Assembly (NCBI RefSeq): GCF_014645515.1
Contig: NZ_BMLW01000010.1
Location: 1 to 64,000 of the forward strand
DNA length: 64,000 nt
Source: Oceanobacillus neutriphilus
GTDB taxonomy: Bacteria; Bacillota; Bacilli; Bacillales; Amphibacillaceae
Reading direction: 5' to 3'
The notes below the pieces were generated by a model. The model had not been told where the DNA came from. It worked only from the letters and a program-made list of their open reading frames with translations, and made no database searches. How positions within the stretch are numbered: the first letter of the stretch is position 1; the number at the start of each line of letters is the position of its first letter. A program made the position numbers and the translations under genes. Below, piece by piece: positions 1-8,670 of this stretch.

Positions 1-35
1 GCATCCAGTTCATGTCTCGTTCCTCTTTTAGACAT
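1..35 (-). CDS. 5' end of an unidentified gene, cut by window edge
   Basis: On the minus strand an ATG at 35 opens a frame reading MSKRGTRHELDA to the window edge. It is preceded by AAGGGAG (complement of 44-50) at good spacing. Only 12 residues are visible, so no family can be named and the call rests on the ribosome binding site and open frame alone. It would diverge from phoP. Confidence 0.3.
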   Translation of the reverse strand, partial: MSKRGTRHELD

Positions 36-111
36 ATGAAATACTCCCTTCATCATAGGAGAGAATTTTTATTATTTTACTGTCTACTATAAAGGGAGCA
101 TATCAGCGGGG

Positions 112-223
112 CCGGACATGTTACTTCTTTCTGGATAGAGTTTATGCTTTGTCAAGAGATGGAAGGAACGATCAACACCTATCTCTATGATAAGCAAGTT
201 ATTTTTAAGGTGCGAAAGTTGAG
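112..223 (-). mobile_element. Right-end fragment of family-1 non-coding element
   Basis: Bases from about 112 to 223 match, in inverted orientation, the left arm of the complete copies at 2560 and 7809. The fragment ends in the terminal repeat GGTGCGAAAGTTGAG. The next seven bases, TAAATAA, resemble the 7-bp target duplications of other copies. Sequence left of about 112 does not obviously match, so this copy is truncated or diverged. With the copy at 2560 it forms an inverted pair around phoPR. Confidence 0.75.
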
Positions 224-274
224 TAAATAAGTGATCTATTCTAACTTTTGATGATTAATGAGCTCCAAGGTTTG

Positions 275-332
275 TTAAGTTTTATTAACATTTACTTATG
301 TAATAGGCTATGTTCGTGAATAATGGTAGAAT
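275..332 (+). promoter_or_regulatory. Candidate Pho boxes and promoter of phoPR
   Basis: TTAAGT, TTAACA and TTATGT occur at 275-280, 285-290 and 296-301, spaced 4-5 bp. This resembles the TT(A/C)ACA tandem repeats bound by phosphorylated PhoP in B. subtilis. TAGAAT at 327-332 is a plausible -10. Autoregulation of phoPR is known in B. subtilis; here it is inferred from the motif only. Confidence 0.5.
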
Positions 333-463
333 GAAGAAAATAAAAGAAATAATTACATGAAAAGTGGAAGTAATCATATTCCTGTTCAGCAGGAAAAAAA
401 TGCTTTGAAATGAAAATTTCATCTATTGGAAGCATATATATGAAACTGGGGGGATTTTTCTAA

Positions 464-1156
464 ATGGGAAAACAGATTCTAATTGTGGATGATGAGCAAT
501 CGATTGTTACTTTATTAAAATATAATATAGAGAATGCCGGGTTTACCACAGATGTAGCATACGATGGAGAAGAAGCTTATCAGAAAGCTTCTGCGGGTAA
601 CTATGAATTAATCATCTTAGATTTAATGCTCCCAAAGATGGATGGAATGGAAGTATGCAGGAAATTAAGAAAAAATGATATCGAAATACCAATCTTAATG
701 CTTACGGCAAAAGATGATGAAATTGATAAAATTCTTGGATTGGAGCTTGGTGCAGACGATTATTTGACAAAGCCATTCAGCCCGAAAGAAGTAGTTGCCC
801 GTGTTAAAGCAATTATCAGAAGAACACAGCGACCGCAGGAAAATAATTTTCAAGCCATCAGAATAAAGGACTTAATTATTTATCCGGAACGCTATGAAGC
901 AGAAATGGATGGAGAATTAATTACTTTTACCAGAAAAGAGTTTGAACTGTTGTACTATCTGGCTAAACATAAAGGAAAGGTTATTTCCAGAGATCAATTA
1001 CTCAGCAGTGTGTGGGATTATGATTTTGTTGGTGACACAAGAATTGTAGATGTTCATGTGAGTCATCTGCGGGATAAAATTGAACCAAATTCAAAAAAAC
1101 CTGTGTATATTAAAACAGTCCGCGGGTTAGGTTATAAATTAGAGGAGCCGGTTTAA
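464..1156 (+). CDS. phoP: Phosphate response regulator PhoP (OmpR family)
   Basis: Two-component response regulator that, when phosphorylated by PhoR during phosphate limitation, controls phosphate uptake and wall teichoic acid genes. The receiver domain (residues 1-120) carries acidic pair D9-D10, phospho-acceptor D53 in ILDLMLPKMDG, and the conserved Lys in LTKPFSP. The C-terminal winged helix (about 130-230) ends with the typical VRGLGYKLE. Length (230 aa) is normal. The start follows a GGGGG-type ribosome binding site. The stop codon abuts the phoR ATG, so the two are co-transcribed and probably translationally coupled. Identification is secure from length, motifs and the phoPR-polA order. 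Confidence 0.95.
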   Translation: MGKQILIVDDEQSIVTLLKYNIENAGFTTDVAYDGEEAYQKASAGNYELIILDLMLPKMDGMEVCRKLRKNDIEIPILMLTAKDDEIDKILGLELGADDYLTKPFSPKEVVARVKAIIRRTQRPQENNFQAIRIKDLIIYPERYEAEMDGELITFTRKEFELLYYLAKHKGKVISRDQLLSSVWDYDFVGDTRIVDVHVSHLRDKIEPNSKKPVYIKTVRGLGYKLEEPV

Positions 1157-2521
1157 ATGAAGGTTTTATTTTCTAAAGCCTTGTTCCCCAATATACTTGG
1201 TATCACAATTGTCTTGATATTATCAGGGTGGTTAATGGTACAAGCTGAAGGAAACTGGGTATTTATCATTGCTATTATTTTATTTGAATTTTTAGTGATT
1301 TCTATTATATTTATGCAGTTCTATAATAAATACACGAGGCCATTGAAAAAAGCTTCAAAAACAATAAATGAAATGATTAAGGGAAATTATTCTGCCCGTT
1401 TCTATAATGGAAATAGTGAAGAAATGGAGCAATTAAGTAAAAATATTAATAAATTATCCCGAAATATGAATGAGATTACAATTCAGGAGCAAATGCATGC
1501 AGAGCAGCTGACTTCTATTATTGATAATATGAAAAACGGTTTAGCGCTTATTGATGAGAAAGGATATGTCCATCTGGTGAATCGCGGGTTTCTGGAGATG
1601 TTCCATGGAAATGAGAAACAATATCGCGGTCATTTATATTATGATGTATTTGAAAATGAGGCGATGCACGATGTTGTTCAAAAAACATTTCTATATGAAA
1701 AGCCGGTCAAACAGCAATTTAAAAATAAACGGGGATTAACCAAAAATTACATGGAAGTAATTGCCGCGCCTATTTTTAATGAGCATAATATGATTAAAGG
1801 CGCAGTATTGGTTATTTATGATATTACAGAATTAAAACGGCTGGAAAAGATGCGTAAGGATTTTGTAGCGAATGTTTCCCATGAGCTGCGAACACCAATT
1901 ACTTCTATACGAGGCTTTGCAGAAACTTTAAAAGAGGCCCGGCATGATGAAAAAGCAGCAGAAGAATTTATTGAGATTATTTATAAAGAAAGTCACCGAT
2001 TACAGTTGCTTATTGAGGATTTATTAGAACTGTCCCGCCTGGAAAGAGAAGGTTTTCAACTGGAAAAAGAAGATTTCCGTGTTAAACAGATGGTTGATGC
2101 AGTTCTGCCATCATTAGAACAAAAAGCAGAGAAGAAAGAGCTGAATTTTACAACATCCATTTCCTCAGATATAAGTATTCATGCAGATGCTGAGAAATTA
2201 AAGCAGGTTATTATAAATCTCGTGGACAATGCTATTAACTATACACCAGCTGGAGGCAGTGTGAATCTAAAAGTATCCGCAGATGAACATCGTGTTCATT
2301 TTTCAGTGGAGGATACGGGGATTGGTATGGAGCAAAAGGTACTTCAAAGGGTTTTTGAACGGTTCTACCGTGTTGATAAGGATCGAAGCCGGAATACAGG
2401 CGGCACCGGCCTGGGCTTAGCCATTGTAAAGCATATTGTAGAGGTCCATCAGGGAGAAATTGTTGTAGACAGTGAAGTGAATAAAGGTACAACCATTCAT
2501 GTGTATATTCCGAAAGATTAA
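1157..2521 (+). CDS. phoR: Phosphate sensor histidine kinase PhoR, lacking the outer sensor domain
   Basis: Membrane histidine kinase partner of PhoP. Two hydrophobic segments (about residues 10-28 and 34-56) are separated by only about five residues. A HAMP-like linker, a PAS domain (about 110-220), the HisKA dimerisation helix with phospho-acceptor His about 242 (FVANVSHELRTPITSI), and an HATPase domain with N box (NLVDNAINYT) and G boxes (DTGIGM, GTGLGLAI) follow. B. subtilis PhoR is near 580 aa with a sizeable extracytoplasmic domain between the two membrane helices. This one is 454 aa and lacks it, so the signal is presumably sensed in the membrane or through PAS. Starts directly after phoP. 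Confidence 0.92.
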   Translation: MKVLFSKALFPNILGITIVLILSGWLMVQAEGNWVFIIAIILFEFLVISIIFMQFYNKYTRPLKKASKTINEMIKGNYSARFYNGNSEEMEQLSKNINKLSRNMNEITIQEQMHAEQLTSIIDNMKNGLALIDEKGYVHLVNRGFLEMFHGNEKQYRGHLYYDVFENEAMHDVVQKTFLYEKPVKQQFKNKRGLTKNYMEVIAAPIFNEHNMIKGAVLVIYDITELKRLEKMRKDFVANVSHELRTPITSIRGFAETLKEARHDEKAAEEFIEIIYKESHRLQLLIEDLLELSRLEREGFQLEKEDFRVKQMVDAVLPSLEQKAEKKELNFTTSISSDISIHADAEKLKQVIINLVDNAINYTPAGGSVNLKVSADEHRVHFSVEDTGIGMEQKVLQRVFERFYRVDKDRSRNTGGTGLGLAIVKHIVEVHQGEIVVDSEVNKGTTIHVYIPKD

Positions 2522-2552
2522 GTCATCGCTATAGTCATAGCGATGACTTTTC
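2520..2552 (+). terminator. phoPR terminator
   Basis: A 10-bp perfect stem, GTCATCGCTA / TAGCGATGAC, starts right after the phoR stop and is followed by a T-rich run (CTTTTC). Confidence 0.85.
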
Positions 2553-2559
2553 TCATTCA

Positions 2560-3480
2560 CTCAACTTTCGCACCTTAAAAAACTTGATTATCATAGAGAT
2601 GGGAGGGGTTGTTCCTTCCATCTATTTCTTGACAGAGCAAAAACTCTATCTGGAAAGAAGGTAACGTGTAAGGCGACCGCTGCGGCGAACCGTTTTGCTT
2701 TCCCAGTGGCATGCTCTTCAGCTAACTGCCAAGAAGAGCACTTGGCAAAAGTGGATCTTCAGATGATGCTAATCCCTGTCCAGCTACAAGCGTCAAAAAC
2801 TAGACAACTTCCCGACAGCGCCCTACGATAAGTCATCATCCGTTCGTAAACTCACGGTGATTCCTTTATCTCAGTTGCTTCGGTCCAGTTGTTACGTTTT
2901 TAAACGACGCTTTCCGCTTTCTTTTCAGGAGTCAAAACGGTCCGCCTCCGCTAGAAGGGGATTCTATACTGTTTAATACAACGGAGCCAATAGAAATTAG
3001 ACCAATAAAATCATATTCTTCGTGGTGCTTATAAAAATGTCCCATCATGATTACTTTCTATTCATGAAAGCTATTCCCGATATTTACTATCCATGCTGTC
3101 TGCTGTGACATAATTTCAATTGCCAAATCAACCATTTGAAACGCTAAAATGACCTTTTCATCAAGCAAAAAACGGTTATTTCCAGCTTCATCAGGTTATG
3201 ATTTCTGTCATTCGCTGTGGAAGCCTAACTGAGCGCAGACCAACCACGCAGACTCCTATGGGAACAGGGCGAGCTGAAGATCCACTTGAAAAGCGGTTTT
3301 CTTTTCAAGTTAGCTGAAGCCGTCCCCATGGAAAGAGTAGTGGTTGGTCGGAGCGGAGCTATACACAATTTTCATTTCAATAGAAGGATGATTTAACAAC
3401 ATATAAGCAGGATAAATGATGGACATGTTCATTTTTGAATAGCAAGGTATATATGCTTATTCTCAAGTGCGAAAGTTGAA
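2560..3480 (+). mobile_element. Family-1 non-coding element, copy 2 (complete, 921 bp)
   Basis: The left end CTCAACTTTCGCACCTTAA and right end AAGTGCGAAAGTTGAA are inverted repeats. TCATTCA before the element and TCATTAA after it form a 7-bp target duplication with one mismatch. No convincing open frame exists inside. Internal inverted repeats include TGCCAAG/CTTGGCA (2727-2747), ACTTGAAAAG/CTTTTCAAGT (3284-3310) and GACCAACCAC/GTGGTTGGTC (3238-3349). It fills the phoR-polA gap of about 1.1 kb. Confidence 0.85.
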
Positions 3481-3625
3481 TCATTAAATAAGCACTCATA
3501 TCTGATTGTTATGAGACAACTCTAAAAAGGTTACCCTATTTAGTAAGAAAATGTGCATATTATGCAGTTCTCTGCAAACATGATAAAATAATATTACTCA
3601 GATGATAGATAAAGGAGACGGGATT

Positions 3626-6262
3626 ATGACGAAAAAGCTAATTTTAATTGACGGTAATAGTATTATTTATCGTGCTTTTTTTGCGTTGCCGCTGTTAAAT
3701 AATGAAAAAGGTGTCTATACCAACGCAGTCTATGGTTTCACAACGATGCTGCTTAGAATTTTAGAGGAAGAAAAGCCGACACATATGCTTGTTGCTTTTG
3801 ATGCAGGAAAAACAACATTTCGCCATCAAACCTATAAAGAGTATAAAGGAGGGCGTCAAAAAACTCCTCCAGAGCTTTCTGAGCAATTTCCGGTCTTAAA
3901 AGAACTGCTGGATGCTTTCGATATTAAGCATTATCAGCTGGAACAATATGAGGCTGATGATATTATTGGAACATTATCGAAGCAGGCAGATAATCAGGAC
4001 TGGGAAGTGACTGTTATTTCTGGAGATAAGGATTTACTCCAGCTTGTATCAGATCATGTAACGGTCAGTGTCACTAAAAAAGGAATCAGCGAGATTGAAA
4101 AGTATACACCGGCATATCTTCTTGAGAAAATGCAGGTGACTCCTGAACAGATTACGGATTTAAAAGGCTTGATGGGCGACAGCTCAGATAATATTCCAGG
4201 TGTTCCGGGTGTAGGTGAAAAAACAGCAACAAAGCTATTAACACAATTTAATAGCCTGGAGCAGGTGTATGAGCACCTGGATGAAGTAAAAGGTAAAAAG
4301 TTAAAGGAAAATTTAACAGCATATCATGATGATGCTGTCATGAGTAAAGATCTGGCCACGATAAACAGGGATTCTCCTGTTACAGTCAGTCTGGAAGATG
4401 TCATTTATGAAGGTTATTCAACAGGGTCTGTACGGAATATTTTTATGGATTTAGGGTTCCAATCCTTATTGACACGAATTTCTGGTTCAGAAGAGACAGA
4501 AGAAGAGGCCGTGGAGCATAAAGAAATTAAATATGAAATTGTGAACGAGGTAACGGAAGAAATCTTCTCTAATGAAGATGTGATTGTTGTAGAAATGTTA
4601 GGTGAAAATTATCATACGGCACCGGTTGAAGGAATCGGAGTTGTAAATGAAAATAAAAAAAGTTTTATTCCTACCTCTGTTGCAATGGAATCTTCCGTTT
4701 TCAAACATTGGGCAGAAGACCCGAAGAAAAAGAAAATTGTATTTGATGCCAAACGGACAAAGGTTGCTTTATTGCGTAATGATATTCAAATCGAAGGAAT
4801 TGTATTTGATGCCCTGCTCGCATCCTATTTAATCAATCCTGCTGAAAATAATCATGATATTCCTGCCATTGCCAGCAGAAAAGGAAATTATGATTTATCC
4901 TTTGATGAAGAGGTATATGGTAAAGGCGCTAAGCAAAAGGTGCCGGAAGAAGCAGTTCTTAGCGAGCACGTTGTTCGAAAAACCAATGCACTGCTTGAAT
5001 TATACCCGGAGATGGAAAAAGAACTGGAGGAAAATGAACAGGCAAAGCTATTAAAGGAATTAGAAATGCCGCTTGCTCTGATTCTGGCTGAGATGGAGCA
5101 TCAGGGCGTGCTGGTGGATGTCGGGCGTCTGAAAGAAATGGGAGATGACTTAAAGGAAAGACTCAGCAATTTAGAAAAAGAAGTTTATGAATTAGCCGGC
5201 AAGGAATTTAATCTTAATTCACCGAAGCAGCTTGGTCCAGTGTTATTTGAAGATTTGGGACTTCCAGTGATCAAGAAAACGAAGACAGGCTATTCTACAG
5301 CAGCTGATGTGCTGGAACAGCTTGCAGACCAGCATGAAATAATACCAAAGTTACTTTTGTACCGTCAGTTAGGTAAGCTGCAATCAACCTATATTGAAGG
5401 TTTGCAAAAAGTAGTCCGTAAAGATACACATAAAATTCATACGCGCTTTAATCAGGCTTTAACGCAAACGGGCAGATTAAGCTCTGTAGATCCTAATCTG
5501 CAAAATATTCCCATCCGATTAGAGGAAGGCAGAAAAATACGTGAGGCATTCGTTCCATCTCAAAAAGGCTGGAAAATGTTTGCTGCCGATTATTCTCAGA
5601 TTGAATTGCGGGTACTTGCTCATATTGCGGAGGACGAGAAATTGATTGCCGCCTTTAAAAACGATTTAGACATTCATACACAGACGGCAATGGATGTATT
5701 CCATGTTGAAAGGGGCGAGGTTACATCAAATATGCGTCGCCAGGCGAAAGCTGTTAACTTTGGAATTGTATATGGAATCAGTGATTATGGGTTATCCCAA
5801 AACTTAGGGATTACACGAAAAGAAGCCAAGCAATTCATTGAACGATACTTTAACAGTTATCCGAGCGTAAAAGAATATATGGATGACATTGTTGTAGAAG
5901 CAAAACAAAAAGGATATGTATCTACGTTAATGAACCGCCGCCGTTATTTGCCGGACATTACAAGCAGAAACTTTAATGTACGCAGTTTTGCGGAAAGAAC
6001 AGCAATGAACACACCAATTCAGGGCAGTGCTGCCGATATTATCAAAAAAGCAATGATTGATTTAGATCATCGTATTAAACAAGAAAAACTGCAGGCCAAG
6101 CTTTTATTACAAGTCCATGATGAATTAATTCTAGAAGCGCCCGAGGATGAAATTGAAATCTTAAAGGAAATTGTTCCAGAAATGATGGAGAGGACTGTAG
6201 AGATTTCTGTACCATTGAAAGTGGATTATTCTTATGGAGAAAGCTGGTTTGATGCGAAGTAA
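3626..6262 (+). CDS. polA: DNA polymerase I
   Basis: Gap-filling and Okazaki-fragment-processing polymerase (878 aa from this start). The N-terminal third is a 5'-3' exonuclease (LILIDGNSIIYRAFFALP; YEADDIIGT; GDKDLLQL; GDSSDNIPGVPGVGEKTA). The middle 3'-5' exonuclease-like domain reads VIVVEMLG where proofreading enzymes have the DxE metal ligands, so proofreading is probably lost, as in related Bacillus enzymes. The polymerase domain has DYSQIELRVLAH (motif A), RRQAKAVNFGIVYGIS (motif B) and LQVHDELILE (motif C). ATG 3626 follows AAAGGAGA; the upstream in-frame codons lack a ribosome binding site. mutM follows after 11 bp. Confidence 0.96.
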   Translation: MTKKLILIDGNSIIYRAFFALPLLNNEKGVYTNAVYGFTTMLLRILEEEKPTHMLVAFDAGKTTFRHQTYKEYKGGRQKTPPELSEQFPVLKELLDAFDIKHYQLEQYEADDIIGTLSKQADNQDWEVTVISGDKDLLQLVSDHVTVSVTKKGISEIEKYTPAYLLEKMQVTPEQITDLKGLMGDSSDNIPGVPGVGEKTATKLLTQFNSLEQVYEHLDEVKGKKLKENLTAYHDDAVMSKDLATINRDSPVTVSLEDVIYEGYSTGSVRNIFMDLGFQSLLTRISGSEETEEEAVEHKEIKYEIVNEVTEEIFSNEDVIVVEMLGENYHTAPVEGIGVVNENKKSFIPTSVAMESSVFKHWAEDPKKKKIVFDAKRTKVALLRNDIQIEGIVFDALLASYLINPAENNHDIPAIASRKGNYDLSFDEEVYGKGAKQKVPEEAVLSEHVVRKTNALLELYPEMEKELEENEQAKLLKELEMPLALILAEMEHQGVLVDVGRLKEMGDDLKERLSNLEKEVYELAGKEFNLNSPKQLGPVLFEDLGLPVIKKTKTGYSTAADVLEQLADQHEIIPKLLLYRQLGKLQSTYIEGLQKVVRKDTHKIHTRFNQALTQTGRLSSVDPNLQNIPIRLEEGRKIREAFVPSQKGWKMFAADYSQIELRVLAHIAEDEKLIAAFKNDLDIHTQTAMDVFHVERGEVTSNMRRQAKAVNFGIVYGISDYGLSQNLGITRKEAKQFIERYFNSYPSVKEYMDDIVVEAKQKGYVSTLMNRRRYLPDITSRNFNVRSFAERTAMNTPIQGSAADIIKKAMIDLDHRIKQEKLQAKLLLQVHDELILEAPEDEIEILKEIVPEMMERTVEISVPLKVDYSYGESWFDAK

Positions 6263-6273
6263 GGGGAAGAAAA

Positions 6274-7107
6274 ATGCCGGAATTACCAGAAGTAGAAACA
6301 ATTAAAGAGACGTTGAAATTGCTTGTTCAGGGAAAAACAATAGAAAAAGTAGATGTGCTTTGGGCAAATATTATAAAGCAGCCTGATGATGCAGAGATAT
6401 TTAAACATCTGCTGGAAGGACAGACATTTCAGGAGATAAAGCGAAAGGGGAAGTTCCTGCTCTTTTATTTAGATGATTATGTACTTGTGTCACATTTAAG
6501 AATGGAAGGGAAATATCGTTTGCATGAACAAGATGAAGAGCTGGCAAAGCATACGCATGTGATCTTTCATTTAAAAGATGGAGAAACATTACGTTATAAC
6601 GATGTTCGCAAGTTTGGAACTATGCACCTGTTAACCAAGGGAAGTGAATTTACACAAGCACCTTTAATGGCCCTGGGCCCAGAACCATTTGAGGAAGCTT
6701 TTACTGTCGAGTATTTTTATCAACAGTTAAAAAAATCATCAAGATTTATCAAAACCGCACTTTTAGATCAAAATCTAGTGACGGGACTTGGAAATATTTA
6801 TGTTGACGAAACTTTATTCCGTTCTGGAGTTCATCCTTTAACAAAATGCAATGAACTGACTAAAAAAGAAGCAGCTGCGATTCGTTCTGCTGCAATTGAA
6901 ACACTTCAGGAGGCTGTAAAGGCCGGCGGTACAACCATCCGCAGCTATGTAGACAGCCAGGGAAATATGGGAATGTTTCAGCAGGTTTTATATGTTTATG
7001 GTCAAGATAAAAAACCATGTAAAACATGTGGTGAAGAAATTATAAAAATGAAGGTTGGCGGACGGGGGACGCATGTATGCCCTAAATGCCAGCCGCAAAA
7101 AAGGTGA
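6274..7107 (+). CDS. mutM: Formamidopyrimidine-DNA glycosylase (Fpg/MutM)
   Basis: Bifunctional glycosylase/AP lyase removing 8-oxoguanine and formamidopyrimidines. The protein begins MPELPEVE, with catalytic Pro2 and Glu3 after Met removal. The helix-two-turn-helix region includes LVTGLGNIYVDETLF. The C-terminal zinc finger is complete (CKTCGEEI ... HVCPKCQ). Normal length (277 aa). It sits between polA and coaE in one operon, 11 bp after polA and 7 bp before coaE. The ytaF gene that separates mutM and coaE in B. subtilis is absent. Confidence 0.96.
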   Translation: MPELPEVETIKETLKLLVQGKTIEKVDVLWANIIKQPDDAEIFKHLLEGQTFQEIKRKGKFLLFYLDDYVLVSHLRMEGKYRLHEQDEELAKHTHVIFHLKDGETLRYNDVRKFGTMHLLTKGSEFTQAPLMALGPEPFEEAFTVEYFYQQLKKSSRFIKTALLDQNLVTGLGNIYVDETLFRSGVHPLTKCNELTKKEAAAIRSAAIETLQEAVKAGGTTIRSYVDSQGNMGMFQQVLYVYGQDKKPCKTCGEEIIKMKVGGRGTHVCPKCQPQKR

Positions 7108-7114
7108 ATGATTT

Positions 7115-7717
7115 ATGAGTTTAGTAATTGGATTGACCGGGGGAATCGCCAGCGGGAAAAGTACAGTAGCAAAAATGTTTGTTGACTTAGATATTCCGGT
7201 AATTGATGCGGATGTAATCGCACGAGAAGTAGTAGAGCCCGGCGAGGAGCCGTATAATCAAGTGGTTCGGGCTTTTGGTGAAGAAATATTAAATCCGGAT
7301 GGTTCCATTAACCGGCCGAAGCTCGGTTCGATTATTTTTACAAATGAAGAAAAAAGAGAACAGTTAAATCAAATTGTACATCCTGCTGTCCGGAAACGGA
7401 TGTTAAAGAAAAAGGAAGATTATATAGAGCAGGGAGAAAAGTGTATTGTACTGGATATCCCCTTGCTGTTTGAAAGTAAATTAACTTCCTTAGCAGATAA
7501 AACGTTAGTTGTTTTTGTAGATGAAAAAACACAGCTCAAGCGTTTGATGGAAAGGAATAAGCTTAGTGAACAGGAAGCGTTGAACCGGATAGAGTCACAA
7601 ATGCCATTAAAAGAGAAGGCCAAGCTTGCTGATGAATTAATTGATAATAATCATACAGTAGAGGAAAGTAAGAAGCAGCTATTGTATTTATTAAAAAAAT
7701 GGAGTGTAATTGAATAG
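7115..7717 (+). CDS. coaE: Dephospho-CoA kinase
   Basis: Last step of coenzyme A synthesis: ATP-dependent 3'-phosphorylation of dephospho-CoA in the cytoplasm. A P-loop is seen at the N-terminus (GLTGGIASGKST), followed by the family's DADVIAREVVEPG acceptor motif and DIPLLFE. 200 aa, normal for the family. ATG 7115 directly precedes the conserved start SLVIGLTGG. It closes the polA-mutM-coaE operon, which ends in a hairpin at 7733. Confidence 0.95.
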   Translation: MSLVIGLTGGIASGKSTVAKMFVDLDIPVIDADVIAREVVEPGEEPYNQVVRAFGEEILNPDGSINRPKLGSIIFTNEEKREQLNQIVHPAVRKRMLKKKEDYIEQGEKCIVLDIPLLFESKLTSLADKTLVVFVDEKTQLKRLMERNKLSEQEALNRIESQMPLKEKAKLADELIDNNHTVEESKKQLLYLLKKWSVIE

Positions 7718-7732
7718 GTAAACACGTTACCC

Positions 7733-7775
7733 GGCACCATCTGAGCTTATAATAAAGTGAAGATGGTGCTTTTCT
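7733..7775 (+). terminator. coaE operon terminator
   Basis: GCACCATCT and AGATGGTGC form a 9-bp stem with a loop of about 20 nt, followed by TTTTCTT. Confidence 0.75.
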
Positions 7776-7808
7776 TATCATTATTTTAAATGCAGGTATT
7801 CAAAATAA

Positions 7809-8562
7809 CTCAACTTTCGCACTTTAAAAAGTAACTTTCTGTCTACAGGAACGAGGGTTGATCATTTCTTCCATATATCTTTTGACAAAGCATAAACTCT
7901 ATCTAGAAAGCAGGTAACGTGTAAGGCACCGCTGCGGCGGACCGTTTTGCTTTCCTAGGGGCACGCTCTTCAGCTAACTTTTGCCAAGAAGAGCACTTGG
8001 CAAAAGTGGATCTTCAGATGGTGCTAATCCCTGTCCAGCTACAAGCGTCAAAAACGGTCCGCCTCCGCTAGCGGGGTATTCTATACTGAAATAACTGAAC
8101 AAATTTTTCTTGTTGCATGGTAAACATGCTCAGCAATTCTTTTTGGTGCATGAAATCTATTCTTGATATGAATTATTCATGCTGTCATGATTTGAACTAC
8201 TAAAAACCATTTGAAACACCAGCATGTTTATTTAGGCTAAAAAACGATGATTTCATCTAACTTCATCAGGATATTATTTCTTCCATGCGCTGTAGAATCC
8301 TATTAGAGCGCAGGCCAACCACGTAGACTCCTAAGTAGTGGTTCGCAGGCTAAACCCGTGACTCCTGGGGTTGCGATTACTCGTCCCACCGGAAACATTT
8401 GTACGTCGGAAAGCGGAGTGGTTGGCCGGAGCGGAAGCTATACACAATAACCTGTTCAAAAAATAAAAAGATGAGTTAACTAAAAGCAAGCATGATAATT
8501 GAGGCCATGTACATCCTGGAACAGCAAGGTTTATATGTTTATTCTTAGGTGCGAAAGTTGAG
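7809..8562 (+). mobile_element. Family-1 non-coding element, copy 3 (complete, 754 bp)
   Basis: It is bounded by CTCAACTTTCGCACTTTAA and its inverted partner CTTAGGTGCGAAAGTTGAG. Perfect 7-bp target duplications AAAATAA lie at 7802-7808 and 8563-8569. Internal stems are GGCGGACCGTTTT/AAAACGGTCCGCC (7936-7948, 8051-8063) enclosing ACTTTTGCCAAG/CTTGGCAAAAGT (7977-8007), and GGCCAACCAC/GTGGTTGGCC (8313-8427). One copy of the 34-bp module lies at 8367-8400. No coding frame is credible. It accounts for most of the coaE-gapB gap. Confidence 0.88.
8367..8400 (+). repeat. 34-bp module inside family-1 copy 3
   Basis: GGGGTTGCGATTACTCGTCC and the following CACCGGAAACATTT match the free tandem units in front of dnaB. 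The module is embedded in the right arm of the element. Confidence 0.7.
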
Positions 8563-8613
8563 AAAATAATGATAAGAAACATTTTTATATTTAATGACAC
8601 ACTTTCTCTTATA

Positions 8614-8655
8614 TATGTTATACTAATTGTAATAAAATATAAAAAGTATAACATA
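8614..8655 (+). promoter_or_regulatory. Paired CcpN operator sites at the gapB promoter
   Basis: TATGTTATACT (8614-8624) matches the CcpN consensus TRTGHYATAYW at every position. An exact inverted copy, AGTATAACATA, lies at 8645-8655, just before the gapB ribosome binding site. The first overlaps the candidate -10 (TATACT 8619-8624). In B. subtilis CcpN represses gapB and pckA in the presence of glycolytic substrates. The assignment here follows from the motif plus the gene. Confidence 0.75.
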
Positions 8656-8670
8656 ATCAGGAGGAAAGAA

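Noticed and set aside
2556-3480. Known large bacterial non-coding RNA classes as identity of family-1
   Set aside because: I considered OLE, ROOL, GOLLD and HEARO types. The flanking duplications and terminal inverted repeats indicate a transposable element, and I see no signature tying it to those classes.
8331-8654. 107-codon minus-strand frame across family-1 copy 3 and the gapB promoter
   Set aside because: It spans the terminal repeat and CcpN sites, has no ribosome binding site, and similar frames in other copies are broken.
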